A stretch of 64,000 nucleotides of DNA from Doryteuthis pealeii (GCA_023376005.1 CM042148.1:67237524-67301523), one strand, 5' to 3'; counted from the first letter of the stretch, positions 1 through 12,190 are shown. A program made the numbers and translations. Notes: generated by a model from the sequence alone, not told the origin.

Positions 1-1670
1 ATTGTATAAAGCTACAAGATCTAAGGTATAAATCAAATTCACTTATGAAGTGGAAAATTTGATTAAAACTAGAGTTTTTAAAGAAACTGATTTTCTATCA
101 GTAATCATGAACTATTTATATGATGGAGATATTTAGCACCTTGTTTTGTTGAAAATGCATGTATTTGTAATTGAAAAAAAAAAAAAACTTTAAGAACCTT
201 TTTAGTTCGTTTATTTATTTAACTTGATCTAACTACTCAAATTACGGCCATTATTTTTGATTTGTCACTCACTAGAGGTAAGATGGAAGATTAGAAAAAA
301 AATCTTAACTCTGAATTTGTTTTTGTTTAAACCAAAGCAAAGTGAAAAAATTGAAAGAAAAAATTTTTTTTCATATTCTCATTTGATGACCCAAGCCCTA
401 ACCATAAGATAACCCCATTGGAACCAACTAAATACAATAATCACAATTTTTATATATTTAATACTAAATCACCTTTTTCTTTCTTTTTTTCTTATCTTTT
501 TTAGAAAAATAAATTTAAAATAAAGTTTTGTAATCACTCAAGTTCAATTTAGTTAAGAAGCTTTCATTTGATGAAGTTTCAACATCTTAACATAATGTAG
601 TAGAGTGGCATCATTACAAATTATTAATCTGAACAAGTTTCTAATATAAACGAATTTACAATCTGAAAACTTTTTGTCTGCCATCAACTTTTTTTGTTCA
701 CATCAAAAACAAAATTCAAAACACCTATACTTTTTTGTTTAGAAAATTTACATGACCTAATGTTGATTAGCTCTGAGAAAAAATCAGCTTAGTTTGTATA
801 TATATGTTATTTCTCCAATCTCTTTTGTATAAACATATAATTGGTAAATCTTCTGTCATATGGATTTATTGTTTTATAGTGACAATTACCATTTGTAATA
901 GTTCAGTGTAAATTTTTAATTGATGACTATGTAAAACAATGTTTACAAAAAAAAATTGATACTGTTTGTTGCTGATAGTAAACATGTGATCTTTTTCTTA
1001 AATAATAACTTTCACTTTTAACTTTCTCCTAGAGGAAAAATTCAGAAATGTTTCATTTCTTAGTTATAGATTTCATTTGTTTTCATCTTGGTATCTAGAT
1101 GAACTTATGTGTATCTACATTTTTTTTCCACTAAAACTTATAGCACATTTCTGATCTTATCTAGCTGTTTAGCATAACTTGACTCTGGCAGAAACAACCC
1201 CAGCTCAACATCAGAATTGAGGAATCATTTTACACTCCTTATAATCAGCTAAGTCTTAACAGATCATCTAGCATAAACAGACACTTTAGCTAATGTTAAA
1301 ATGTGGAATTCAATATTTCTGTTAGTCTTTCTTTTATTTACAATCAGTATCTCATTTGTTTATAATGTGAAAATTTACTTTTTTCTTTAAATAAACTCAA
1401 TAGATAAATAATTAAAACAAATGGAGTAACTTAGATTAATATTTATGCTATTATAATATTAAACATTTTAGATTTGTTAGATTAAAAAAAAATTCAATGA
1501 TTAATTACCTACTTTTATATAACAAAATTATGGTGTAAAGTTGAAGGTCATTACCAGTTACAGGGTAGAAAATGAGTTTGTTTGAATAACTAAGCAATGT
1601 AATTATTATAATTGCTTATTTATAAAAGTAGTAAAAAACTAAAAGAAATTAAATAACAAAAGTTATTTTT
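1..1670. other. AT-rich DNA, no feature recognised
   Basis: Unique-looking AT-rich sequence with short A and T runs. I see no exon with paired splice sites, no transposase similarity and no terminal repeats. Confidence 0.5.
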
Positions 1671-1679
1671 TAAAATTTG

Positions 1680-2165
1680 GCTATCATGTTGGCAAATTAT
1701 ATGCCCACACGCTCACACTTGGAAATCCTCCACCCCAATTTATCCAGCCTTTAGGGTAGATTTAAAATGTGACATATCTTAATATCTCAGATGTTAACAG
1801 GACATAGCAACATAGAGATGAGGTGACCCTGATTTGAAGGGGAGGGTTCTAACCCTACATTCATATATTCCCCATTCCATAAAAAAAAAAGAAAGTCCTA
1901 CATAAGCATGACACAGCTAACAGGGATTCGGGTTATTATTGGCCATGCTTATGCACACATGCATGGGAGCCCTCATTAAACTTGTGTTGCATACTGCACT
2001 CAAGAAGATTTCGTTAAATAGGTCAGTATACTCTCTACCTTTTACGTTGGGATAATGTTGGTTTGTACCTCAGTCATATTCTTATCTTTGAGATTCAAAA
2101 CCTGTGGCAGAACCTCCCATTACACCAAAGGGGAGAGTTGTGACATGGGGGCAGATAAGAAAAAA
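1680..2165. repeat. unclassified interspersed repeat
   Basis: The base composition is more balanced than the surroundings. Short blocks (TTGAAGGGG near 1835, CATTAAAC followed by TTGTG and ATAC near 1975) recur in the same order in the segment at about 39050-39300, which suggests two diverged copies of one family. No coding frame or tRNA-like promoter was recognised. It could be a LINE or LTR fragment. Confidence 0.35.
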
Positions 2166-2283
2166 TTAAAATGGTCAATTTAATAAATTAATTTGTTTTC
2201 CTTAAAATATAGAACATATTAATATTACCTTTGATCAAATAATTGTCTATATTGTTGTGAAAAGTTTTTCTGTCCTCTCTATA

Positions 2284-2518
2284 TTTACCAACCCCTTTGC
2301 ATGAGCAGGATGTGACACAAGGTCAATTTTCCTTCTCCTAGACTATTTACCTAGCCAAGGTTAAAGAGCCAAGTGTGCCCTACTATTTATCTATAGCTGA
2401 TGTATACCTTTCCCAAATGTATTAGCGATATGTGAAATGCAAACAGTCTCATCCAGGATTTGAACTCGGGTCAATGAGTTCATTTCCCACGACTCTAACC
2501 ATTATACCATACACCTCC
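2284..2518 (-). mobile_element. tRNA-derived SINE, family B
   Basis: The reverse strand begins with a tRNA-like head carrying a good A box and a GAGTTCAAATCC-type B box. It continues into a body that ends with the GTGTCACATCCTGCTC motif seen in the plus-strand copies near 31.1 and 32.4 kb. The three copies share order and length, so this is one pol III SINE family. This copy is diverged. Confidence 0.7.
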
Positions 2519-3003
2519 AACTCTAAATGTCCTCTATAGATGGCAAAATAGTTTGAGGTAGTGCAACCAGATTTGGTATACTTTTAATTTAAAAAAAAGA
2601 AAAAGTTCCTCATCAGAAAAGAGTTCTCAGGAAGCCATATTGCTGCTAGACTTAACTAACCATACAGAATTTAAATTTGCAAATTTCAAAAGAAAAAAAT
2701 CAAATTATGTCTTAATGAGAGAATTATTCATGTTTAATTAAACATGACTAATATTGGTAGTTATTCAGGTTGGAGATGTAAATACATAATATTATTTCTT
2801 AGTTAGGTTTTGAATTCATCTTTTATAGTAACAATTACCATTTGCTATGAATTTTTGATAACAAAGATTGTTAATGCAAAAACAAAAAGTATTAAAAATA
2901 GATGATTTTAAACTTTAATTTGTTTTATTTTTATTTTGCAGATATTCTTATGATATGCTCTCAGTAATTCATTTAATTTAAAATTTTGTAATAATTAAGG
3001 ATA
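2519..3003. other. AT-rich spacer, nothing recognised
   Basis: No gene or repeat was recognised. There is only a low-complexity A/T run near 2590. Confidence 0.45.
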
Positions 3004-3480
3004 TACAGGGTGCGAAGGGTGTGAAGGTAAATTGTTGTATAATTAAAGAAAAAAAAGAATAACACTGACATCTCACTTTATCAGATATATTTACCAAAGT
3101 TACATAAAATTATCTTGAAATACTATAGATTAAATTCATTCAAAGAATTGTCATTGGTTTCAACCATGCCCTCTAGACAACTTTGGAATCTCTTGCAAGC
3201 CTTTCCGATGGTCTCCTTGTTTAAATTGGTTAATGCTGCTGTTATTCTTGCCTTCAGTTCATCTTTGGTGTTGTATAGAGTTTTATTCGTCTCTTGCTCA
3301 ACTGCACTACACACATAATAATCAAGGGGGTTACAATCTGGGGAGTTAGGCAGCCAGATGTTAGAGGTGATGTGGTCACAGAATCATATTTGGATCTCAG
3401 AATCATATTTGGGATTTCTCAGTTAGAATGATCAGTGAGGCTTCTGAGCTGCCGTAACCTTCATAATCCCTTTTAGACTC
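3004..3480 (-). mobile_element. mariner (Tc1/mariner) transposase relic, C-terminal part
   Basis: Translated on the minus strand, a frame from about 3350 to 3123 reads a mariner transposase C terminus: WLPNSPDCNPLDYYV (the last catalytic Asp region) followed by SAVEQETNKTLYN and KRFQSCLEGMVE. In this superfamily the enzyme cuts and pastes the element by a DDD/DDE mechanism. The left end carries TACAGGGTGCGAAGGG, plausibly the terminal inverted repeat after a TA target. The N-terminal DNA-binding region and the first two catalytic Asp are missing, so the copy is dead. Confidence 0.75.
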
Positions 3481-3930
3481 ATCCAACCTTTTTCAAGTCC
3501 TCTGCACTGTCCTTAGATTGATGCACAAACACTGAAATTTTCATATTGGAGCTTTCAGCATCAATACTAAACAGTACAGCATGCTGTTTCCAAATTTCTG
3601 GAATTGTCATGTTTCTGTTTTTCTTGCAGACAGTGCCTAAGGTATTCTTTAAAATGGTGACAATTTAACCATCATACCTTCTATTCATTTATTGATAGTT
3701 TGATTACCTTTTTCTTATATTTTTCTTTTTAATATGCAGTGATAATCTTTCCTTTTGCAATACATATTGTTTACCAGATATAAAATTGATTCTTGATCGT
3801 TTACCAAATTAAAGTTGTGTTACATTTGGAACACTACAGTAACAGTTATTTAGAAATATATAAAACATTTTTTAATAAAAATACTAAGCTTGAAAAGTTG
3901 ATCCAAAAACAAGTATTAAATTATTCATAG
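3481..3930 (-). other. spacer with one unclassified readable frame
   Basis: From about 3650 to 3487 the minus strand has a stop-free stretch of some 50 codons containing MTIPEIWKQHAVLFSIDAES. I do not recognise it. It may be part of the adjacent mariner or another relic. The rest is AT-rich. Confidence 0.3.
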
Positions 3931-4180
3931 AAGTAAAGTTGTCGGGCGGCCTAATATCGGTATCAGCCAGACAGCGAGGGAGTCTATCCCCTTTTCCCTA
4001 GCGCTAGATCAAGGAGATTATTTTAGCATCTGAGATGGAGTGCCACACCTACCATCAGCTCCTCACTTTACCACACAGATCTCTGTGCTACTCATACGCT
4101 GAGTTGATGAGGGCCAGTATCGAACTAGGAACCTTGTGATTCCTAGTCAAACGCTCTACCGACTGAGCTAAACTGGCCCT
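3931..4180 (-). mobile_element. tRNA-derived SINE, family A
   Basis: Read on the minus strand, the element starts with a tRNA-like head (TTAGCTCAGTCGGTAGAGCG, with a pol III A box) and a B box of the GGTTCGATAC type. The body contains the conserved CTAGCGCTAG/AAAAGGGGATAGACTCCCTC region and ends in GACTTTACTT. At least seven copies occur in this window in both orientations. It is non-coding and depends on LINE machinery for movement. Confidence 0.87.
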
Positions 4181-4365
4181 ATAAAGTTTGTCATTTATTC
4201 AATTAGTATACAAAATTTCAAAATTTTGTGCAATTCTTTTTATTAATACTCTACAGAAAATCTATTTTCATATTCACATATAAAAGTGAATTAGTTTTAA
4301 AATTTAAGCTTTATTGAGTAAATATTAGGTTATTTTTTAAAAAAGAACTAGGTCTATGTGTTTAA

Positions 4366-5745
4366 TTACACAATGGGGTATCTATTGAGGTATCGGTTGG
4401 ATATGAAACCACTGTCAACTATGACAGAACAAGTAAATTCTTGACAAGTAGTTTCCTGCATAACTGCTGCACGTGAAGGCTGTGGCTGGATAGTTACTAC
4501 CACAGTTGAGATTGTTTCTTTCTGCAATAGTGAGGACCAAATGTATAACCTGCTGCCAGGTACAGTGGTCCAGTCATTTCTTCCCAAGTGTCTACTGCTG
4601 ATAGCAGCAGACTTCAGGTCATGTTTGCAGATATCCATATATTGCAGCAGTAGGGGTTCTGCAGGCTAGGACCCCACAGAATGCTCTCTCAAGCCTCAGC
4701 AGTCATCACTAGTGTATGAAGAAGATACAGCTTGGTTCAGGACATTCTTGTTTCACATATGGTCCTTCTAGGAATTGTCCAGGATCCGTTGCAAGCACTT
4801 GCAGACAGAAACTATTAACAGTTTTCTTGGCATGTGTAGATTGTTCAGAGCTCATTGTTATAAAGAAGAGTACTGAGTATGCAAGCTCTTATTCTGATGG
4901 CAGTATTAAGGTTTTTCCACACACTCTTGGATAGTTTGGCCATGGTAATTACAATTTTCCTATTCACTTGTTGAGGGGAAGTCCCCGTGGTGTACTAGCT
5001 AATGTACTGGACCGCGACATCATAGTAACTTCAAGCTCCAGTTGTGCTATTATGTTTTCTTTTGTACTAATACCCTTGAGAAAGGTATGAACCCCCTAAC
5101 CCCCCAGTTATGGGTTAAATAGTACCACTACTTTCTTCTACAAAGATGGCTTTGGCATTAAATAATCCACAAATGCCATTAAACAAAGAAACCAAACTAA
5201 ACCAAATCAATCCACTTGTTGAACTCCAGGTCAAGAGACTGGTTATTGGAGACTGTTGATCCTAAGTAGGTAAATTCATAACCACTTGCAGGATGTGGTC
5301 TCCATTACTGATTTTGGGGCCTTTGCCAATATTCTGAACCATGATTCTTCAGACTAATGAGGCCAAACCCTTGAAAAACATGTGATAGAGAGATGACTAG
5401 CATCTGGAAACCAGACTAGGTAGAATATACCAAGGTAGCATAAAAAAAAAAGAGTAACACCTGGATTATTATCTGATTCCTTTTGGTCTGATACTCTTAA
5501 GTCTACAAAATTGAAATGTTCATTGCCAGTCTAGTGTGCGTGCAGGTATACTCCAATGTAAGATGTTTTGTAGGATGATCAATCAGATTCCACTGTCCTT
5601 TTTATAACATCATAGAAAGAGGTGATAAAATTCAGTTTTGAGAGAAATTCGATTTTCTTTGGAATTGTGAAGATACTTCTTCTAATAAGCAGGTCAAAAA
5701 CTTTGGTTAAGTCAGCAAAGACTATATATATATAAAAGTTGTTTG
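4366..5745 (-). mobile_element. non-LTR retrotransposon (LINE) ORF2 relic
   Basis: Two parts of a LINE polymerase ORF are readable on the minus strand. Near 5735-5600 a frame contains FADLTKVFDLLIRRS and KIEFLSKLNFITSFYDVIK, matching the FVDLTKAFD core of the reverse-transcriptase domain. Near 4640-4480 another reads MDICKHDLKSAAISSRHLGR, the conserved C-terminal tail (CKxDLKxxxIxxxxWE). The order on the minus strand is correct, with a SINE inserted between the parts and multiple stops and frame breaks. RTE- or jockey-like; the clade cannot be fixed by eye. Confidence 0.72.
4975..5212 (+). mobile_element. SINE inserted in the LINE, with 10-bp target duplication
   Basis: The insert is bounded by perfect direct repeats CACTTGTTGA (4965-4974 and 5213-5222), the expected product of LINE-mediated insertion. 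It starts with a tRNA-like head (GTGGTGTACTAGCTAATG) and ends with an A/C-rich AAACCAAACTAAACC tail. The ATGGGTTAAATAG and GGCATTAAAT blocks near the end are shared with the longer family D repeats (17.2, 43.5 and 59.7 kb). Confidence 0.75.
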
Positions 5746-5867
5746 TGTTCACAGTTCTTCCGTAACTATCTAAATGATAGGATCATGTCAATGCTTGAAG
5801 CATTGGGACATAATATAGAGAGGATCTGCTAGCACCTGCAGCCTCCACAGAACCACCTAGCGTAAAA

Positions 5868-6115
5868 AAAGTAAAGTTGTTGGGGTGGCCTAAAGTCGGT
5901 ATCAACCAGACAGTGAGGGAGTCTATCCCCTTTTCACTAGCGCTAGAGCAAGGAGATTGTTTTAGCATCTGAGATGGAGCACCACACCTACCATCAGCTC
6001 CTCACTTTACCGCACAGATCCCTGTGCTACTCATACGCTGAGTTGGTGAGGGCCGGTATCAAACCAGGAACCTTGTGGTTCCTAGTTGGATGCTCTACTG
6101 ACTGATCTAAACAAG
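5868..6115 (-). mobile_element. tRNA-derived SINE, family A
   Basis: A full-length-looking minus-strand copy with the GTCGGTATCAACCAGACAG body and a diverged tRNA-like head at about 6060-6110. The head has several substitutions in the A box, so it is probably transcriptionally weak. Confidence 0.85.
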
Positions 6116-6409
6116 TCTTGCTAATAGTGTTGAGCAATGATATGCCTGTAGTTTTTACAATTACTGTGGATTCCTTATTCTTATATATTATAATGTTTAC
6201 ATGTCACATATTTTGTGGAACTGATCTCTCTTCCTAGCACTGGTAGAATAGCTTATGATACCTCAGGAGCACTGGTTTCCCATACTTCAACAGGAATGCT
6301 GACTTTGCTCTGGTGTAAGTGAGTTAATGGTCCTTGTGAGTTCATTTTTTGGTGAGGGTGCTGGTAAAAGTTGACTCAGTGACTACATTCTAGGCAGATT
6401 GCAGGTTCT

Positions 6410-6412
<3 letters not shown>

Positions 6413-6463
<51 letters not shown>
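6413..6463. repeat. (TA)n microsatellite
   Basis: About 25 uninterrupted TA units lie directly upstream of the mariner relic. TA is the target site of this superfamily, so the array may be expansion at an insertion edge. Confidence 0.95.
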
Positions 6464-6467
<4 letters not shown>

Positions 6468-7290
6468 GTTGACATATTTATATTTGGTTATTTTTTTCCG
6501 TAGGCTGGAGGTATTGATGCACACGATGCATCATTTAAAAGCTAGGACCCTCCTTCATTCATATACATGATGACAGATAGAATAGATGACTGGGACCCAC
6601 TTGAATCATGGAAGAGAATAACTTGTATTATGATGATCTGCACCGGACAACAAAATAATAGTTGCTGTCCAATGCTCCTTAAATACTGTAAAAAATCAGG
6701 GATTAACTGGAGAATTGTAATTGTGGCTGTGGCTAGAAGAAAGCAACATAACAGACAATCCGATTGCGTTTGTACAGCAGAATTCCTCAAAAATCTGCAG
6801 AAAAAAGTGTTGGAGGACCCAGAGTTGCTAAACACTGTAGTCAAGCCCTGGATAACAAGGGTAGCCAATGGTAGCCATATGTATGGCAGCAGGATTCGGC
6901 CCCCTGCCACACCTCTGGGAAAAATCAAAAATGGTTGTCAGTGAATTTTTACAACTACACCAGTCCCAATGTTTGGCCTCTGAACTCATCAGATCTTAAC
7001 CCCATGGATTATTATGTATGGGGCACTGTTGAGAAAGACACCAATTGCTGTGCCAGTACTACAAAAACCCAATTAATTGACAGAATTAAGGTAGTTTTTT
7101 TAGACCCTTTCCAGGGAAGCTGTAACATCAGCTTTCTCCAGGTGCAGGATTGAGGCAGTGATTGACGCTAATGGCAGATATTTTGAGTGAAACTTGTTGA
7201 CAGTAGTGTAATTTCTGTGCCTGTTGAATTTCTTTACAATCCATTAAATTTTGTAGTTACCGAGCACTTTTTCTTTTTCTTTATGAAACT
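6464..7290 (+). mobile_element. mariner-like element, internally deleted transposase
   Basis: The plus strand encodes pieces of a mariner transposase. A first frame (from 6567) ends in an N-terminal-type stretch EFLKNLQKKVLEDPE, then jumps to VVKPWITRVANG. A frame shift near 6880 continues as WQQDSAPCHTSGKNQKWLSV and SDLNPMDYYVWG. The last two catalytic Asp of the D..D34D triad are therefore present, while the middle of the protein with the first Asp is deleted. A possible left end is the GGGTGTTGACATATTTATAT segment after the TA array. The copy cannot encode active enzyme. Confidence 0.8.
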
Positions 7291-7310
7291 GTCAAATTTA
7301 TCCCGAACAC

Positions 7311-7311
<1 letters not shown>

Positions 7312-7398
<87 letters not shown>
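7312..7398. repeat. (TG)n(TA)n(TG)n compound microsatellite
   Basis: The run of about 17 TG, 20 TA and 7 TG units explains the Cys-Val and Tyr-Ile reading frames here, which are not genes. Confidence 0.97.
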
Positions 7399-7719
7399 CA
7401 CATACTGATTTGACACTCCTTTGTTTCAAATTTTGTGAGTGTTATTCTATATACTTTCAGAATACAACTACCCCAAATTATCTTTATCAGTTAGAATCAC
7501 ATTCATTAGGAGTGCATAAGCCATCTTTCAATCAATTCACCAAATTTCATGTGATTTTAATTGAAATGAACAATCTATTGTTTCAAGTCTTTATTGAAAG
7601 CACAACATTTTCCTTTCTATAATTCACCATATACTTATCCATATTTTAAGATATTATCAACTCCCTAGTGAAAGGGTGAAATCACACCATCCACATGATA
7701 TCAATGTACAATTTTCGCT
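7399..7719. other. spacer, nothing recognised
   Basis: AT-rich unique sequence. A short open frame runs into it from the microsatellite but has no domain features. Confidence 0.5.
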
Positions 7720-8115
7720 AGTTTTGTGTCCAAAGCTTTTGAATAGTCTCCCTGTTGTGTCCAAAGCTTTTGAATAGTCTCCCTGTTGTGTCCCAGGCTT
7801 TGAGGCTTTTGAATAGTCTCCCTTTTGTTTTGAATATCTCCCTGTTGTGTCCAGGCTTTTGAATAGTCTCCCTGTTGTTTTTAATAGTCTTTTGAATATC
7901 TCCCTGTTGTTTCCAGGCTTTTGAATAGTCTCCCTGTTGTGCTTTTGAATAGTCTCCCTGTTGTGTCCCAGGCTTTTGAATAGTCTCCCTGTTGTGTCCC
8001 AGGAATAGTTTTGAATAGTCTCCCTGTTGTGTCCCAGGCTTTTGAATAGTCTCCCTTTGTGTCCCAGCTTTTGAATAGTCTCCCCTTTTCCAGGCTTTTT
8101 GAATAGTTCCCTTTG
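7720..8115. repeat. 31-bp minisatellite, degenerate
   Basis: About 12 imperfect tandem units built on TGTCCCAGGCTTTTGAATAG followed by TCTCCCTGTTG. Unit length varies from about 20 to 35 bp through small deletions. The minus-strand open frame (KSWDTTGRLF repeats) is a by-product of the array. Confidence 0.93.
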
Positions 8116-8128
8116 TTATATATACTCA

Positions 8129-8634
8129 TGTTGCGGGTATAAAAATAGTATTCTTCACATGAGAAAGAGTGACAGACAAGACAGATAGAGAGTGTGTGTT
8201 ACTTGTTCTTCTCTATCTTCTTCCTTTTTATTTTGGCCATAATGTAAATGTTTAGTGTTTCCTCTTTACTTCTTTCTATCTTATTAGTTCTTGTCGTCTT
8301 TCTATTCTAAGGGCTTTTATTAAGGGCATCTTTTAAGTCCTGCATAATTAATTAACAAGACTTGTTACTACTTTGACAAAGCTTTATTTCAGCCCATTTT
8401 AATTCGCCACATGTGAGTCACAACCGAAGTAGGACATGTCTGTCCTGCCTGAGGTCTGGTTGTAAACTGGTTACCGAACTAAGTCTCACGTGACTTGCGA
8501 GATTCTTGCCTCTGGAGTCAGTGGGGTCATAACCATCTGGTAGTTTTCCATCCCCTGATCTGAAAACACTGGTGCCTTAGAATTCTCGCTACAGCTGTTG
8601 TCAAACCCCTATACCACCATACAATTATGCAACA
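8129..8634 (+). mobile_element. possible solo LTR
   Basis: The segment starts TGTTGCGGG and ends TATGCAACA, so its ends are TGTTGC/GCAACA inverted repeats as in LTRs. A TATAAAA box (8139-8145) is close to the start, and the interior is of more balanced composition. Its length of 506 bp is similar to the better supported solo LTR at 60980-61475, but the interior sequences differ. No 4-6-bp target duplication is visible, so the call is tentative. Confidence 0.35.
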
Positions 8635-8639
8635 TATTG

Positions 8640-10180
8640 AGCAAATATTTTTAAGACGTTAAAATTTTATCAAAAACACCTTGCAGAAACATTAGGAAAC
8701 ACTGATCTAATTAAACTAATTCACTATTATGTACTATGTAAATTGGAAACAATTTTCTGTTAAACTCTGGAGAAAAAAAATACTTCTAATTTTAAATGTA
8801 TATCTTTGACAGAATCAACATACAACTTAGCAAAATGGCTTCTAAAATACCTCTAACATTTGTTCAACCATTCAAATGGTTTTTGAGTAATTGCAGCAGT
8901 TAACAGCATATTAGTCTAAACAATGGTAATTAGTTAATTGGAAGGAAAACATGGTAAATTATTGATCAGCACATCTGAAATTAAAGTTAAAATTTGTGAA
9001 GTTCACCATAAAAGTGTCTAGCTTCAAAGTTTTAAAAAAAAAGTGTTGTGGACTATTCTGTTCTTTCAAGGTTCAATCTTATCACATGTAACTTGACTGA
9101 TTTTGGGTAATCTTTATTTACTTCTACAACATTTCCTTGTGTTTAGTACAACCTAAAGACCTCAGAATTCCAGCCTTCCAAACATATCCATGTAACTGTT
9201 GCTCAACAATATTGTTATTCTAACCATAAAACAGAAAAAAGAGCTCAACTCACACATTGATTAAGGAAATTGACCAAATTGATCTATGCTTTTGGTATGT
9301 GTTTTCCATGTGCTAGGCTCCAATCCTCTGTAATAATTTTCTGTGTACTTTCTACAAAAGCTCCAGAGGAAACAGAGGCATAAGCAAATCTTTTTTGTAT
9401 ATAATCTCCAGACAAAGCTAGATTTTCCTAAATTTGTTAGCACACAATTAAAAGTGTATCTGGCAGCATCTTATGGGTTCATTTGAGCACATCATAAAAA
9501 AAAAAAGGTCATGCCAAGATATAAACAACTTTCTATGTAATTGATTATTCTGGTTTTGACTGGATAATATGTCTATATATATATATATATATATGGATAA
9601 TCACAAATGCAGAATCATATCTTCTACCATCAACTCAAACATTTTTTTTGGGGGAGAGGGGGGTTAATGTGTCATTATAGTGCATTCTTGTCTATGCTTC
9701 AATATGAAGAACCCCCCCCCCCCCGAAAGAATTAAAGTCAGATCAGTCCACTGTGTGAGCATTTAAAAAAAAGTTTATACTCACTTCAAGCATTCAGCCA
9801 TTACTAGTGAATGCATCAGATGTTTTGTCCATAAGTATTACAGATATGATTAGACTAAAAGCTAAAACCAAAGATACTATCATTGCTGCTATCACTTACA
9901 AGATGGATTGGAAAAAAAAATGATAGTGTATATAGCCAGATTGTTCATGCCAGCCAAAAAAATTAGTTAAATTGTAAAAGAGGCAGTTTTTGCAGCTAAG
10001 AATTCCCATGAGATAATATCTGAATGATATTTCAAGTACCAGTTTGATCAATGCTGAAAAAGGTTAAGTTTTTTATTAGTAAAAGTTAAAACTCACTTCA
10101 AATATTCATGTTACTTCAAACCCTTTTTGTTGTAGGATTTTAATTATAGGTTCACCAAATATACATTTTCTTATTTCAAC
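8640..10180. other. intergenic or intronic DNA with short simple repeats
   Basis: No gene was recognised. It contains a short (TA)n at 9574-9594, a G-rich run near 9648-9662 and a 13-C homopolymer at about 9713-9724. Confidence 0.5.
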
Positions 10181-10185
10181 AATTT

Positions 10186-10505
10186 ACAATTGGAGACATA
10201 GCCTAGTGGATAAAGGAGTTAGGTTAAGACAGTTCTAAGTAACAGTTATCTCTAGACTGCAGGTTCAATCCTGGTCAAGTAACATAGAATAATTATTAAC
10301 ACAGCTTAACACCTATATCCCAGCTATGGTTAGTGGAATGAGAACAGGGATACTCCCATGGACTGAATAAAGGGTTAGGTTCAAGTTCCGTGATGGTTCC
10401 CGATTATGACAAGAAACAATACCTGAAGAAGGCCGGAGGGCACATTGTCTGAAATGTTGTACAAATAACAATAAAGATGAGGACAATAGTCCAATAATAA
10501 TACTA
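10186..10505 (+). mobile_element. tRNA-derived SINE, family C
   Basis: The tRNA-like head has a perfect A box (TAGCCTAGTGG, about 10201) and B box (GGTTCAATCC, 10263-10272). The body ends in AAAGATGAGGACAATAGTCC. The same family occurs in reverse at about 23195-23545 and, truncated, at about 30165-30310. Confidence 0.82.
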
Positions 10506-12190
10506 GTTTACAATCAACTAAAACCAAAAACCCTATCATTGCTGCTGTCATTGAACCATAAGTTAAATATGTTTTTGTTTTTTTTACAAATATTTATTTT
10601 AACTGTAATGATCAAAAGCCAACTTTAAGGGACACAAATCTGTTATAAATGGTACAGTTTAGTAGCCAGAGAAATTGACTGGAGATCTTGTGCAAGAATA
10701 TGTTATGATTTTAGTGGCCATCCTTTAGGCTTCAAGCAAGAGCACTTGTCCAGCGGAGATCCTTTATGTTAAGCAGTGTGCGATCCTTGGTAAAGAATCC
10801 TTTGGTTGTTCCTTGGTGCTCCTCAGTCTTGCAAGTCCTTCGTCAATGATTGCATATGGATGTCTCTCAATATCAGTGATTAAGTAGTCAACCAGCCACG
10901 CATTTGGGCTGTTGATTGGCTGAGGTTTAAACCACATGACCTTTGCTTAGTCTATAAATTTAAGTGGTGTATTGCAGCATACCTTATGTACCAAAACAAT
11001 CCAACAGAATATGCAAACAATTCCATTTTGTAGGCACTTGTTGAAAGCAACAAAAAAAAAAAAATGTGAAGTGTTGTTATAATTTAATATTAACCAAAAC
11101 ACTGCATTCATGGTAAACTTATTTGAAACATTGACTTTTTAAAAATAGAATCTATTGGAATATTGGTTCTCCCAAATGTTTATCACAATTAAAAACAGGT
11201 TTATCTAATTAGAAAGTATAAAACATGACAATGTGAATAATCATTTGACTTGTTTTATATTCTGACTGGAGGGTTCTCAAAGAAAACAGACAATTTGGCC
11301 TTCAGAGAAAGAATTGAAGTAACCATAATGTTTTTGGAGAATTGCCATATTGTTTTGAGTGAGTGCCATTTTGTTAAATGAAAATCTTTACTATTATCTT
11401 GGCGTTATCAGTTGAATATTAACAGCTCTAAACCTAACATTTGGTGACAGAACTAATTAATTCATTATTTGTAATTCAGCTCTAATAAAATGTTCAAACA
11501 CTTATATTAATCATATCTCAAGGCAGAATAAATAATGACATATTAATCCTAAAAATCTCGTTTCAAAAATTAAAAACAAATTGATCCAGCAGAAACAAGA
11601 TTAAGATTTCATTTAAAAATATTTTATTAAACAATTTAATTGATTACAAATACAACCTACCTTTTGTTGTTTTTGGCTTCTGAAGTAAAAATATGCTGAT
11701 GTTAAGCAGAAGTAAATAAGCCATCACAGGAAAAACAAATATCTTGGAATAATTTGCATGATGGTCTAATTTTATTAGGTCAGTTATGGTTTTGCTATAA
11801 GTTTATAATATTGATTGAAAAGTAATCTTTCATACCAAACTGTATCTTTCTATGTCCATAAGCTTCAGATACACAGACATAATCAACTTTAAGTAGATAA
11901 AATTTGTGTATGTTAAATTGATTGACATTTTTTGATATGATACTTTTTTTATCAATTTATATTTTAGTATATAACCATGCCTATTATTTAAAAAAATATA
12001 TACCTATTTTCATCAATTCTTTGAGATTTTTACCTTATTCTTAATCAGGATTCTCTAAAAGAAAAACTGATCCATGACATCAAGAATCATGAATACACTT
12101 TTAAATTTTTGATTTTTTTTTTGAAGGTTTTATTGAAATATCACATTTTTGTTTTGTTTTGAAATCTATTGATTATTGATTTCTATTTTT
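10506..12190. other. no gene recognised; one moderately GC region
   Basis: The stretch 10690-11000 has more balanced composition, a TATAAATTTA motif near 10963, and edges that could be read as TGTTATG...GCAACA. No target duplication supports an LTR call. The remainder is AT-rich. Confidence 0.4.

Noticed and set aside
3931..4180. Genuine tRNA gene at the SINE head (also considered for the other SINE heads)
   Set aside because: The heads cannot complete a cloverleaf acceptor stem and continue directly into SINE bodies present in many copies.
7187..7622. Several overlapping open frames rich in Cys-Val and Tyr-Ile
   Set aside because: They are translations of the TG/TA microsatellite.
7881..8129. 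82-codon minus-strand frame with repeated WDTTGRLF units
   Set aside because: Product of the 31-bp minisatellite, whose unit length happens to stay open in one frame.
10701..11052. TGTTATG...GCAACA segment with a TATAAA motif as a solo LTR
   Set aside because: Ends do not form a proper inverted repeat and there is no target duplication.
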